Shown: positions 1 to 8,297, counted from the first letter of the stretch. The stretch: DNA of 64,000 nucleotides from Oceanobacillus sp. FSL K6-2867 (GCF_037963145.1 NZ_CP150144.1:1488001-1552000); one strand, 5' to 3'. Program-made: numbers and translations. Notes: generated by a model not told the origin, from the letters alone.

Positions 1-384
1 TCACAAGGGATTGAGGTCATTATTACCCAAGGATTCCGCACATTCGAACAACAGGATACCCTTTATGAACAAGGCAGAACAACTCCTGGCAATATTGTAA
101 CAAATGCAAAAGGCGGACAATCCTATCATAATTATGGCCTGGCAATTGATTATGCATTACGAAATATAAATGGAGATATTATCTGGGACATTCATTATGA
201 TGGGAATAACAATGGCAGATCCGATTGGTTTGAGGTTGCTGATATGGCAAAAGATTTAGGATTTGAATGGGGCGGGGATTGGAATAATTTCAAGGATTAT
301 CCACACTTGCAAATGAGCTTTGATTTGAGTCTTGGCCAATTACAAAGAGGAATGCGTCCGCCTAATAATGGGACAGACAACTAA
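1..384 (+). CDS. M15-family peptidoglycan endopeptidase (CwlK-like), 5' end outside window
   Basis: Frame 1 is open from the window edge to TAA at 382-384, giving the last 127 residues. It carries the M15 zinc-site signature SYHNYGLAID (S-x-H-x-x-G-x-A-x-D) near residues 41-50 and the downstream WGGDW...YPHLQ block that supplies the third metal ligand. Both match L-alanyl-D-glutamate endopeptidases of the CwlK/phage-endolysin type, which cut peptide stems of peptidoglycan. The N-terminus, with any signal peptide or wall-binding domain, lies before the window, so location in the cell cannot be judged. Family assignment is firm; exact bond specificity is inferred. Confidence 0.85.
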   Translation, partial: SQGIEVIITQGFRTFEQQDTLYEQGRTTPGNIVTNAKGGQSYHNYGLAIDYALRNINGDIIWDIHYDGNNNGRSDWFEVADMAKDLGFEWGGDWNNFKDYPHLQMSFDLSLGQLQRGMRPPNNGTDN

Positions 385-622
385 GCTGATTTAACTTTGC
401 AGGCAGAGCTTCTATATAAAGATAAAACAGAAAGGGATTTTCAACTTCACCCAACTTGAAGAGACTGGGGCAAAAGTATTTCTATCTAAAAAATCCGAAC
501 ATTAATGGTCCAAACATCCTACTCTGGAAATATACTTCGCGCATCCAGAGGCGGATGGCGGCCCCCTACTGCTAAGTTTGTGCACTGTTTTTCTTTAATA
601 CGCCCCAGCCTTTTTTTGCTGT

Positions 623-781
623 CTAATCATCTTTTGTTTTATCTTCATTTTCAGTATCCTCCGGCAAAGGATCTACTGAATGCTTATACCCATATCCTTT
701 AGACAACGTCACAAGTGAAAGCCATACGACAAGTATTACGACGACTACAGATATGACACCAACAACTACGTACGTTCCCAC
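623..781 (-). CDS. ytzI: YtzI-type small membrane protein
   Basis: A 52-codon reading frame on the minus strand, too short for ordinary ORF lists. A GTG start at 781 follows a GTGAGG ribosome site with 8 bases between; the in-frame TTG at 787 is too close to that site. Residues about 4-26 form one hydrophobic helix rich in Val, followed by SKGYGYKHSVDPLP and an acidic tail. The KGY-YKH-VDPLP block is what I remember of the short Bacillus YtzI family, whose function is unknown. It stands alone, facing the 3' end of the M15 gene. Confidence 0.75.
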   Translation of the reverse strand: MGTYVVVGVISVVVVILVVWLSLVTLSKGYGYKHSVDPLPEDTENEDKTKDD

Positions 782-1086
782 ATGCAAAACCTCACTTTAT
801 TCAATTAATTTCAATTCATTATGCTATTACTGCCTTCTTAATTACTTCTAGATTAACCCACTCCAATAAGTAGTTCAATAGTTTCGTTAAAATAACGTAT
901 AAAGCAGTTGCAGAGTTTTTCATAAATCAGTCAAACAAGATTCTCTTCTTTTACCAAATCTGGGGCATCGAAGAGTATTTGAGATTATTTACAAGCATTT
1001 TTCTGTATCAAAGAGTTTAAATGAGGCCAGCCCAAAATATAAGGTTTAATTCGGAATTAACTTAATATACAGGATTTGAATGAAAA

Positions 1087-1116
1087 TTGACAAATCTATA
1101 ACATTATAAATACGAA
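1087..1116 (+). promoter_or_regulatory. Probable sigma-A promoter of the ehu operon
   Basis: A perfect -35 TTGACA lies at 1087-1092. The -10 is weak; TACGAA at 1111-1116 (18-base spacer) is the best fit. A weak -10 directly next to an operator-like repeat would suit a regulated promoter. Confidence 0.4.
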
Positions 1117-1138
1117 TGTGAAAAAAACATTTTTCACA
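1117..1138. promoter_or_regulatory. Perfect inverted repeat, candidate operator of ehuBCDA
   Basis: TGTGAAAAA at 1117-1125 and TTTTTCACA at 1130-1138 are exact reverse complements around AACA. There is no U-tract, and the site covers the expected transcription start, so a repressor site is likelier than a terminator. No regulator gene lies nearby. Confidence 0.5.
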
Positions 1139-1219
1139 TATACGGTGGTACATATCTAGTCCATTATCACCAAGCGAAACAGAACTGGTTTTAATATTAA
1201 ACAGGGAGGTCTTTTCATT

Positions 1220-2095
1220 TTGAAAAAAACAGGCTTTACAGTACTTATTGCTTCCATATTCATATTTTTAGCTGCATGCGGCGATGATACAGCTAATGGA
1301 AACGGAAGCAAGCTAAAAGAATTACAAGAATCAGGAACCGTTACGATTGGCTTTGCCAACGAAGCTCCATATGCCTATGAAGAAAATGGAGAGCTAAAAG
1401 GTGCATCTGTTGCCATTGCTGAGGCAGTTTTTGCAGAGCTTGGGATTGATACAGTTGAAGCTCAGCTTTCTGATTGGAGCCAATTAATTCCTGGATTACA
1501 GGCTGGTCAATTTGATGTAATCACTGCGGGAATGGCGATTCAGCCAGCACGCTGTGAAAATGTGGCATTCAGTGAACCTACAATGCAGTATGGGGAAGGC
1601 TTGGTCGTAGAAGCTGGCAACCCCCTTGGACTGGAAAGCTATAAAGATATTGCAGGTAATCCTGATGTTACGGTTGTCGTAATGGAAGGTGCAACAGAAA
1701 TAGGCTTTTTACAGGAAGAAGGAGTGGATCCTAATCAAATTGTTACTGCACCAGATATTGCTGCAACGTTCTCCGCCGTCCAGTCTGGTCGTGCAGATGC
1801 AACAACCGGAACTGAAATGACAGTTAAAATGGCATTTGAATCCGCAAATTCAGATGCACTTGAATTTGTCGAATCCTTTGAGCAACCGAATATTAAGGGT
1901 GTACCAAGCTACGGGGCAGAGGCATTTAACCTAAATGATGAGGATTTACGTGATGCTTACAATGAAAAGTTAGCAGAATTAAAGGAAGATGGCACGATTG
2001 CGGAGCTATTAGATGAAAACGGGTTTAGCAGTGAGAGTAATTTTGTACCAGTAGATGAAGTGACAACAGAAGAAGTTTGCAACGGGGAAGTGTAA
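1220..2095 (+). CDS. ehuB: Ectoine/hydroxyectoine ABC transporter substrate-binding lipoprotein EhuB
   Basis: Solute-binding protein of the type-3 amino-acid family, 291 aa. Translation starts at TTG 1220, 10 bases after GGGAGG. The N-terminus is a lipoprotein signal ending in LAAC (Cys20), so the mature protein is anchored outside the membrane. The body has the family blocks GFANEAPYAY and PARCENVAFSEPT and a C-terminal TTEEVC segment, which I associate with EhuB rather than general glutamine or arginine binders. It leads ehuC, ehuD and ehuA, but a strong terminator separates it from them, which should give more binding protein than membrane parts. Substrate is inferred from family resemblance; another compatible solute or polar amino acid is the alternative. 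Confidence 0.85.
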   Translation: MKKTGFTVLIASIFIFLAACGDDTANGNGSKLKELQESGTVTIGFANEAPYAYEENGELKGASVAIAEAVFAELGIDTVEAQLSDWSQLIPGLQAGQFDVITAGMAIQPARCENVAFSEPTMQYGEGLVVEAGNPLGLESYKDIAGNPDVTVVVMEGATEIGFLQEEGVDPNQIVTAPDIAATFSAVQSGRADATTGTEMTVKMAFESANSDALEFVESFEQPNIKGVPSYGAEAFNLNDEDLRDAYNEKLAELKEDGTIAELLDENGFSSESNFVPVDEVTTEEVCNGEV

Positions 2096-2292
2096 AATTT
2101 TTTTGATAAAGTGACATGTCATTTAGTGGCGGGCTCCTTCTCCCCCACTTAATGTTGCCATTACAAGGAGACCAGCAGGCCGTTGAACAGAATCAGGAAT
2201 TTAGGGGATGTTTCCTCCGCCTTTACGTTTATGCTTTTCTCACGCTGGTGTTGGTGTATTGCAGCATTAATGCGTGATAAAGTGATGAATCC

Positions 2293-2339
2293 ATAGGGTC
2301 TGTTTCCCTTCGTCCCGGGAAGCAGACCCTATATTTTTT
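2293..2339 (+). terminator. Intrinsic terminator between ehuB and ehuC
   Basis: Ten-base arms ATAGGGTCTG (2293-2302) and CAGACCCTAT (2323-2332) with further pairing TTCCC/GGGAA inside, followed by six T. It lies inside the operon, so partial readthrough would reduce ehuCDA expression relative to ehuB. The rest of the 307-base gap shows nothing else clear. Confidence 0.85.
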
Positions 2340-2402
2340 CCAGAACATTCAGAGCATATGATTTTATTTTGAACTAAATCGAAACTTGAAGGAGTGATTA
2401 CT

Positions 2403-3065
2403 ATGAATGCAATCATAGAGATTTTTCCACAGCTTGCAAGAGGACTTCAAGTAACGATCACCGTCCTGCTTGCTTCAGCAATTCTAGCTTATTTAATGGC
2501 TTTTATTGCTGGATTATGCCGTCTTTCTCAGAGTTTTTTCATCCGGAAATTCACTGGATTTTATGTGGAAGTTTTTCGTGGTACTTCCTTAATTGTTCAG
2601 TTATTCTGGCTTTACTATGCCATTCCAATGCTTTTTGGCATTCAGTTAGGTTCCAACTGGTGGGCCGGTGTGATTGCCATTGGTTTAAATTACGGTGCGT
2701 ACCTTTCAGAGGTTGTCCGTGGATCCATTCTTTCTGTTGCAAATGGTCAATCTGAAGCCGCAACAGCACTAAACATGTCACGCTTCCAACGTATGCGACT
2801 CGTTATTTTTCCGCAAGCAGTAAGGATGATGCTTCCTGAATTCGGTAACTACACCATACAAATGCTAAAAGGAACTTCATTAGTTTCCTTAATTGGGATG
2901 ACAGATATTTTATATTATGGCGATATTATTCGAAGCTCTAACCTGTCGCAGGCGCCAATTGTCTACCTATTAGTTCTTGTCTTCTACTTTATCCTTGCGC
3001 TACCACTTATTTGGTTGACAAGAAAAGGGGAACGTATTTCTAAGAAAGGAGTTGCTAACGGATGA
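2403..3065 (+). CDS. ehuC: Ectoine/hydroxyectoine ABC transporter permease EhuC
   Basis: Membrane permease of the HisMQ type, 220 aa with about five hydrophobic segments. The ATG at 2403 is preferred because AAGGAG ends 8 bases upstream; the in-frame GTG at 2394 overlaps that ribosome site. The cytoplasmic EAA loop that docks on the ATPase is visible as GQSEAATALNMS with a downstream IFPQA. It overlaps ehuD by four bases (ATGA), so the two permease subunits are probably translated together and form a heterodimer. Confidence 0.88.
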   Translation: MNAIIEIFPQLARGLQVTITVLLASAILAYLMAFIAGLCRLSQSFFIRKFTGFYVEVFRGTSLIVQLFWLYYAIPMLFGIQLGSNWWAGVIAIGLNYGAYLSEVVRGSILSVANGQSEAATALNMSRFQRMRLVIFPQAVRMMLPEFGNYTIQMLKGTSLVSLIGMTDILYYGDIIRSSNLSQAPIVYLLVLVFYFILALPLIWLTRKGERISKKGVANG

Positions 3066-3754
3066 ATAATAACTGGAGCTGGGAAACATTTATGGACGCC
3101 CTTCCCTTCGTATTGCAGGGACTATGGATAACTGTTAGCTTAACGATTACATGCTATTTATTTGCTCTCCTATTCGGTTTTGTATGGACATTTCTCAGAA
3201 AAGTGCCGAATACATTTTTCAATTGGGTAGTTACTTGGATCATGGAATTTATTCGTTCTACTCCCCCGCTTGTTCAGCTTTTCTTTCTTTTCTATGCATG
3301 GCCAATGATGCCAGGAATCGGTGTTACGTTAAGTCCTTTTACAAGTGCAGTGCTCGGTCTTGGAATCCATTTTAGCACGTATATTGGTGAAATCTATCGA
3401 TCCGGTATCGAAAGCATTGACAAAGGACAATGGGAAGCTTCTAAAGCGCTGAATTTTTCCACTGTTGATAAATGGAGGAAAATCATTTTACCACAAGCGA
3501 TACCACCAACAATACCGATGCTCGGCAACTATTTCATCATTATGTTTAAAGAGGTTCCGCTTGCTTCTACAATAGGAGTTGCTGGTATAATGCTTATGGC
3601 GGATAGTTATGGCGCGCAAAACTGGTCATATTTAGAGCCGTTAACTATAGTTGGAATTTTATTCCTAGTCCTCAGTTATCCATCTGCGGTACTGATTAAG
3701 AAATTAGAAATTAAAATGAATACACGCTTTGATAAAAATGCGGCGATTAAATAG
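3062..3754 (+). CDS. ehuD: Ectoine/hydroxyectoine ABC transporter permease EhuD
   Basis: Second HisMQ-type permease, 230 aa, with an EAA loop (GQWEASKALNFS...ILPQA) closely parallel to that of EhuC. The start codon overlaps the ehuC stop, with AAAGGAG in the ehuC tail as ribosome site. It pairs with EhuC to make the channel; the ATPase gene follows after 26 bases. Position and family are clear; substrate follows from the operon. Confidence 0.88.
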   Translation: MNNNWSWETFMDALPFVLQGLWITVSLTITCYLFALLFGFVWTFLRKVPNTFFNWVVTWIMEFIRSTPPLVQLFFLFYAWPMMPGIGVTLSPFTSAVLGLGIHFSTYIGEIYRSGIESIDKGQWEASKALNFSTVDKWRKIILPQAIPPTIPMLGNYFIIMFKEVPLASTIGVAGIMLMADSYGAQNWSYLEPLTIVGILFLVLSYPSAVLIKKLEIKMNTRFDKNAAIK

Positions 3755-3780
3755 AATTTAAAACATGGGGATGTGATATT

Positions 3781-4551
3781 GTGTCTGAAGCCATCGTAAG
3801 ATTCCAAAATGTACATAAATCCTTTGGTGATTTTGACGTATTAAAAGGAATTAATTTAGATATAAAGCCAGCTGAGAAAGTAGCTGTTATTGGACCTAGT
3901 GGGTCTGGAAAAACAACAATTATTCGAATGCTGATGACATTGGAGGAGCCGTCGTCAGGTGATATTATCGTGGACGGCAAAAATCTCTGGAAGATGGAAA
4001 AGAAAGGGAAAATGGTAAAAGCGAATGAAAAGCATTTAAGAGAAGTTCGTGGAGATATCGGAATGGTGTTTCAGCATTTTAACCTTTTTCCACATATGAC
4101 AATTTTAGAAAACTGTATGACAGCACCGATTCATGTGAAAAAGGAAAGTAAAGAAGAGGTTCGCGACCGCTCCGTGAAAATGCTTGAACGTGTAGGGCTT
4201 GGAGACAAATTGGATAGCTATCCAAACCAGCTTTCCGGCGGGCAAAAACAGCGTGTGGCAATGGCTCGTGCACTTGTCATGCGGCCGAAGATTATGTTGT
4301 TTGATGAAGTGACGTCAGCACTTGATCCAGAGCTTGTTGGCGAAGTGCTTGAGGTTATACGGGATCTTGCCAAACATGAAGATATGGCAATGGTGCTTGT
4401 GACACACGAGATGGACTTTGCTCTTGATATCGCGGATAAAGTGCTATTCCTGGATGAAGGGGTCATTGCAGAGCAAGGTACGGCAAGCGAAGTGATTGAA
4501 CACTCCGAGAATGAAAGACTGCAAGGGTTCCTGCGACGGTTCAGAGGATAA
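3781..4551 (+). CDS. ehuA: Ectoine/hydroxyectoine ABC transporter ATP-binding protein EhuA
   Basis: Polar amino-acid type ABC ATPase, 256 aa, starting at GTG 3781. Walker A is GPSGSGKT (residues about 38-45), the signature is LSGGQKQR, Walker B is IMLFDEVTSALD, and the H-loop lies in VTHEM. A short insert, KMEKKGKMVKANEKH, between Walker A and the Q-loop resembles other EhuA-type ATPases. It is the last gene of the importer and is followed by an intrinsic terminator. It powers uptake of compatible solutes, which fits a salt-tolerant organism. Confidence 0.9.
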   Translation: MSEAIVRFQNVHKSFGDFDVLKGINLDIKPAEKVAVIGPSGSGKTTIIRMLMTLEEPSSGDIIVDGKNLWKMEKKGKMVKANEKHLREVRGDIGMVFQHFNLFPHMTILENCMTAPIHVKKESKEEVRDRSVKMLERVGLGDKLDSYPNQLSGGQKQRVAMARALVMRPKIMLFDEVTSALDPELVGEVLEVIRDLAKHEDMAMVLVTHEMDFALDIADKVLFLDEGVIAEQGTASEVIEHSENERLQGFLRRFRG

Positions 4552-4557
4552 ATTAGA

Positions 4558-4592
4558 GGTATTACCCGATTGGTTGGGGTAATGCCTTTTTA
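4558..4592 (+). terminator. Terminator of the ehu operon
   Basis: GGTATTACCC pairs with GGGTAATGCC (one G-U pair) around an 8-9 base loop, followed by five T, seven bases after the ehuA stop. Confidence 0.85.
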
Positions 4593-4615
4593 GTTTGTTC
4601 AGATGTGGGGGCGAT

Positions 4616-4720
4616 GGTGCTGTTTTCTTGGGTATTGGTGCTGTTTTTCTAGCGGATGGTGCTGTTTCTCGGACGGATAGTGCTGTTTCCGCGTCAAGTG
4701 GTGCTGTTTTTTTAAGAGAT
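4616..4720. repeat. Five-copy 21-bp tandem repeat with a GGTGCTGTTT core
   Basis: GGTGCTGTTT (AGTGCTGTTT in copy 4) begins at 4616, 4637, 4658, 4679 and 4700, so the period is exactly 21 bases. The other 11 bases vary, often ending in GGAT or GAT. Read on the minus strand it gives seven-residue K/E-T-A-P repeats, but there is no convincing gene there. It sits between the ehuA and murB terminators. Confidence 0.85.
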
Positions 4721-4735
4721 GTAGTGAAGTAATTA

Positions 4736-4776
4736 AATAAAAGCTGCGTCCATCCGTTCAAGATGGTCACAGCTTT
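4736..4776 (-). terminator. Terminator of murB
   Basis: AAAGCTG (4740-4746) pairs with CAGCTTT (4770-4776), with CCATC/GATGG pairing inside. On the minus strand it runs into TTATTTAATT. It begins only a few bases after the murB stop. Confidence 0.7.
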
Positions 4777-4782
4777 CTGGTT

Positions 4783-5700
4783 TTACTCTACTGGGTCCTC
4801 ACCAATTATTCTTACTTCCCGTTCCAGATTCACTTTAAATTTCTCTTTTACGGTTTTCTGTACATGCTGGATGAGTTCAATGTATTCTTTTGCTGTTGCA
4901 TTGTTTTTATTGACGATAAAGCCTGCATGCTTGAGCGATACTTGTGCGCCGCCAATCTGTTTTCCTTGAAGGTCACTGTCCTGGATTAATTTTCCGGCAA
5001 AATGGCCAGGCGGGCGTTTAAATACACTTCCACAGGATGGATATTCTAATGGCTGCTTTGATTCTCGTTTATATGTTAGATCGTCCATTACTTCTTTAAT
5101 CGCTTTTGGGGCACCCTCTTTTAATGTAAAGGTTGCTTCCAAAACGATGTACCCACGATCAGGTATATTACTTGTACGGTAATCTAAATCCAATTGCTCT
5201 GCTGTTAATGTGAGAAGCTCCCCTTCCCGGTTAACGACCAGCGTACTTGTTAGTACATCCTTGATTTCACCGCCATAAGCGCCGGCATTCATATACAACG
5301 CTCCGCCGACGGATCCTGGTATACCACACGCAAATTCCAAACCAGTCAGCTCTTCTTTTAATGCTTCTCGTGAAACATCGATAATTCTCGCTCCGCTTTG
5401 AGCGATCATCCGATTACCATCTGTTTTGATCGTAGCAAGCTTTTGCAAATTCATTACGATGCCACGAATACCGCCATCTTTCACAATTAAATTGGAGCCA
5501 TTCCCGAGCATCGTAAAAGCTATATTTTCTTGATTCGCTAGCTTAATGATTTGCTGCACTTGTTCATATGTTTCCGGTGTTACATAAAAATCTGTCTGCC
5601 CGCCTAAACGAGTGTACGTATGATTTTTTAAGTGTTCGTTCACCATCACATTACGCTCAGATGTTAATGCTATTAATTTATCGTATAGATGATGATTCAT
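4783..5700 (-). CDS. murB: UDP-N-acetylenolpyruvoylglucosamine reductase MurB
   Basis: FAD-dependent enzyme that reduces enolpyruvyl-UDP-GlcNAc to UDP-MurNAc in cytoplasmic peptidoglycan precursor synthesis. The FAD-binding half has TMLGNGSNLIVKDGGIRG and GIPGSVGGALYMNAGAYGG; the substrate half has the catalytic Ser region SCGSVFKRP and KHAGFIVN. About 305 aa, as expected for the short type II enzyme. ATG 5700 after AAGGGTGG is favoured; ATG 5715, directly abutting AAAGGA, is possible. It is transcribed alone and not within a division cluster. Confidence 0.92.
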   Translation of the reverse strand: MNHHLYDKLIALTSERNVMVNEHLKNHTYTRLGGQTDFYVTPETYEQVQQIIKLANQENIAFTMLGNGSNLIVKDGGIRGIVMNLQKLATIKTDGNRMIAQSGARIIDVSREALKEELTGLEFACGIPGSVGGALYMNAGAYGGEIKDVLTSTLVVNREGELLTLTAEQLDLDYRTSNIPDRGYIVLEATFTLKEGAPKAIKEVMDDLTYKRESKQPLEYPSCGSVFKRPPGHFAGKLIQDSDLQGKQIGGAQVSLKHAGFIVNKNNATAKEYIELIQHVQKTVKEKFKVNLEREVRIIGEDPVE

Positions 5701-6036
5701 TGCCACCCTTATCATTCCTTTAATAAGTTATCATTTTTGGCTTCCTCGCAAGGCAGCAGTACTGCTTTTATGCTTCCCTATTCGCTCAGAATGCCTTCAT
5801 TTAATGGATATAGATAGGTAATTTTATCACTACCTGCTAAAAAGTCACCGTTTTATAAACAATCTTTATCACGATTAACGGGCTGTAATATCCCATCTCT
5901 ATATGCATGTGAGTAAAGCAAAAACATATAAAATTGGGGTAAACATCCCATAAACCCCCTGACTTTGTTCACCTAACAGTCTGGGAGAGCGGAAAAGCGT
6001 CCTCACTGAATGAAGTTTCACTTTATCTATTGTAAG
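5701..6036. other. Intergenic region upstream of murB
   Basis: No reading frame is supported. The part near 5880-6020 is more GC-rich than its surroundings and has a look of repeat remnant (CCATAAACCCCC, CTGGGAGAGCGGAAAAGC), but I cannot assign it to a family. Confidence 0.4.
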
Positions 6037-6855
6037 TTATTGCCCATCATCTTGCCACAAAAATGAATAAATCATTTTATCTATTTCTACACTCTCATGT
6101 AATGCACTATGACCAAGTTTATGATCATCAATTATAATTTCCCGTAATTGATTTCTTGGTATAATCATTCGTAATGCCTGAACACTTTCTGGGAGTGCAA
6201 CAGTATCTCCTGTACTTCCAATATTGAGCACTTGAATATCCTCTGGAAATGAACTTTCCCTTAGCAATTGCAGTGCCAGTGAATCGGGCTTTAAATCCTC
6301 CGCTGCTGCATCTTGATGAATTTGAAAATATGCTTCACTATAAATGCCATCAAATGGACTGCCAATGGTTACTAGCTTATTCACTTCTGGATAACCATTA
6401 CCCGCAAAGTCCATTGTATATTTAAGTGCAAGTATTCCGCCCATTGAATGCCCTACAATATTTACAGAATCAATTTTATACTTTTCCTTCATTTGCAAGA
6501 GGACTGCTGATACCCACTCCGCACTATCGGCAAAGCTTGCCCGATTATCTTCTAATATAATTTGAATAAACGTTGGCGCATATCTTCCCTTGTTTAAATT
6601 ATAATCACGGATACGCCCTTCTTTAGTAACATAGTAGATCAATCCTTTATTCCCCCAGCCGTATTCATGCTCAAACCGATCAAGCATATAGCCGAAGGAA
6701 TTCTTTGTACCTTTATATCCATGAATAAACACGGTTGGATCTCCAGAATAATGCTCCGATTTTGCATTGTTAGGCATCGATATATACGTAATATATCCAA
6801 CAATTAATACCAAAATTGTTGTTATTTTCAGCCTATGCTTTTTAATGAAATACAT
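6037..6855 (-). CDS. Alpha/beta hydrolase of the DUF915 type, membrane-anchored
   Basis: Predicted serine hydrolase, 272 aa. The start ATG 6855 overlaps the upstream stop (TAATG) and has AGGTG just upstream. One N-terminal hydrophobic helix (about residues 9-26) suggests export or anchoring outside the membrane. VFIHGYKGT forms the oxyanion region, NIVGHSMGG holds the nucleophile Ser, and DDHKLGHSALHES supplies a late His. This pattern fits DUF915 lipase-like proteins. The substrate is unknown. It is translationally coupled to the DUF454 gene. Confidence 0.8.
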   Translation of the reverse strand: MYFIKKHRLKITTILVLIVGYITYISMPNNAKSEHYSGDPTVFIHGYKGTKNSFGYMLDRFEHEYGWGNKGLIYYVTKEGRIRDYNLNKGRYAPTFIQIILEDNRASFADSAEWVSAVLLQMKEKYKIDSVNIVGHSMGGILALKYTMDFAGNGYPEVNKLVTIGSPFDGIYSEAYFQIHQDAAAEDLKPDSLALQLLRESSFPEDIQVLNIGSTGDTVALPESVQALRMIIPRNQLREIIIDDHKLGHSALHESVEIDKMIYSFLWQDDGQ

Positions 6856-7244
6856 TACCTCACCTGCATATTTTTCCTTAGTGTTTTCTGTTTCAGAATA
6901 AACCATGTAAAATAGGAGCCAATTAAAAATAACAGAATTTTTACCATTACTAAAGGAATTACAAATGCAATTGTATACAGCATCGAAATCCACAATATCG
7001 TAACACTAATAACCTTGGCTTTTAATGGTATTCCTTTCCCCTGCCGATAGTTCAATATATAAGATCCGAAATATTTATTCGTGATTAACCACTGATATAA
7101 TTTATCAGAACTGCGAACATAACAAGCAGCTGAAAGCAAAAGAAATGGTGTAGTCGGCAATAATGGCATCACGATTCCCAACACACCAAGCACTAATGAA
7201 ACAGAGCCTGCAATGATTAAAAATATTTTTTTAATAGATTTCAT
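6855..7244 (-). CDS. YbaN-family (DUF454) small membrane protein
   Basis: A 129-aa protein with three to four hydrophobic segments and the family block LGIVMPLLPTTPFLLLSAACY near the N-terminus, followed by a SSDKLYQWL-type linker. ATG 7244 is chosen because GGTGA lies about 7 bases upstream; the TTG at 7250 lacks a proper site. The family is widespread and of unknown function. The stop overlaps the start of the hydrolase gene, so the two probably form one operon. Confidence 0.8.
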   Translation of the reverse strand: MKSIKKIFLIIAGSVSLVLGVLGIVMPLLPTTPFLLLSAACYVRSSDKLYQWLITNKYFGSYILNYRQGKGIPLKAKVISVTILWISMLYTIAFVIPLVMVKILLFLIGSYFTWFILKQKTLRKNMQVR

Positions 7245-7344
7245 AAACAATCACCAGCTACATGTGTTAATTGAACACCTTTATTATACCATCTCCCTAT
7301 CTTTACAATCGACTCATGCTGAAAAATTCATAGAAATTTCTTAT

Positions 7345-8145
7345 CTATTTAAGAAGGCTTGCAAGTGGATAAAACACTGGCTCTCCATCATTAAATGCTG
7401 CAATATGTTTAAATCCGATAGTGTCGAGCAATGCTAATGCTTCCTTAAATTGATATGCTAATGTTGTTTCCACATGGGAGTCCGATCCAATTGTAATAAT
7501 TTCTCCTCCGCATTCCTTATATAGCTTTAAAATATCTGGGCTTGGCATCCCACTTTCCAATCCATATCGATAGCCTGACGTATTTAATTCAATTCCTTTC
7601 CCCGCTGCAATGATTTCCTTAAAAATAGCTGACAGAATTTCGTGGAAATGATTGGTACTCTTCTCTTCCGTATACCGTTTAACAAGATCAATATGACCAA
7701 GAACACTAAAGCTTTTAAATTTGCGAATGCATGCAAGTAATTCTTCATAATAAATTTGATATGCTTCATCAACTGTTTTACCTTTAAAAAATTCTCCAGA
7801 ATGAAGGTCTATTCCCGCAGTTGCATGCATGGAGCAAATAACAAAATCAAACACCTCATTTTGCATTAAGGTTTCATATCGCTCTAACAAATGTGGCTGC
7901 AAACCAATTTCCACACCTTTTTTTATGCGTATCTGATTGCTGTATTTCTGCTGCATCTGTTTTATTTTGTCGTCATATTTTTTTAAGTCAAACTCAAATA
8001 CCCATTCCTTATCTGGATAATCATAATCAATATGCTCTGTAAAACAAATTTCATTAAGGCCGAGAGTAATCGCTTTTTCAATTGTTGTTTCCATCGGTGT
8101 GTTGCAATCTGCTGAAAAATCACTATGAATATGGTAATCAAACAT
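7345..8145 (-). CDS. hisJ: Histidinol-phosphatase, PHP family (HisJ)
   Basis: PHP-type metallophosphatase, 266 aa, which removes phosphate from L-histidinol phosphate, the penultimate stage of histidine synthesis. Metal ligands are visible in MFDYHIHSDFS (HxH), FTEHID, GVEIGL, CSMHA and GSDSH. The ATG follows AGGAG with 8 bases between. It is transcribed away from the hisZ operon across a shared intergenic region. That operon encodes every other pathway step but no HisB-type phosphatase, so this gene completes it. Confidence 0.9.
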   Translation of the reverse strand: MFDYHIHSDFSADCNTPMETTIEKAITLGLNEICFTEHIDYDYPDKEWVFEFDLKKYDDKIKQMQQKYSNQIRIKKGVEIGLQPHLLERYETLMQNEVFDFVICSMHATAGIDLHSGEFFKGKTVDEAYQIYYEELLACIRKFKSFSVLGHIDLVKRYTEEKSTNHFHEILSAIFKEIIAAGKGIELNTSGYRYGLESGMPSPDILKLYKECGGEIITIGSDSHVETTLAYQFKEALALLDTIGFKHIAAFNDGEPVFYPLASLLK

Positions 8146-8243
8146 TTCATCATCTCCTGTTTTCTTTGTCCAGCTCCAGAGGCAAGCGACATTTCACTTA
8201 ATTTTTCAAGTCACAAACCTATAGCTTCCGATTTTATTTGGTG

Positions 8244-8272
8244 TTGACTTTTATGAATATACTAATTATAAT
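8244..8272 (+). promoter_or_regulatory. Sigma-A promoter of the his operon
   Basis: TTGACT at 8244-8249 and a perfect TATAAT at 8267-8272 with a 17-base spacer, 63 bases before the hisZ start. No T-box or attenuator precedes hisZ. Confidence 0.85.
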
Positions 8273-8281
8273 ACTATATAA

Positions 8282-8297
8282 CTTTAATTAGTTAAAG
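8282..8297. promoter_or_regulatory. Candidate his operator
   Basis: CTTTAA-TTAG-TTAAAG is a perfect 6-bp inverted repeat 9 bases after the -10, covering the early transcribed region. A repressor site is likely. The TrpR-like HisR/YerC regulator of Bacillales is the obvious candidate by context, but I cannot confirm its motif. Confidence 0.5.

Larger units (their letters stand above)
782..1219. other. Intergenic region upstream of ehuB
   Basis: AT-rich and without a convincing reading frame. Its 3' part holds the ehuB promoter elements and an inverted repeat, listed separately. I see nothing else in it. Confidence 0.6.

Noticed and set aside
505..702. 65-codon plus-strand frame
   Set aside because: No ribosome site and protein-unlike composition; it runs antisense to the better supported ytzI gene.
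4616..4720. CRISPR array
   Set aside because: Core of only 10 bases and spacers of 11 bases; no cas genes nearby.
4444..4770. Minus-strand frame with K-T-A-P heptads
   Set aside because: It spans the ehuA 3' end, the ehu terminator and the tandem repeat, with no ribosome site; the heptads follow from the 21-bp DNA period.
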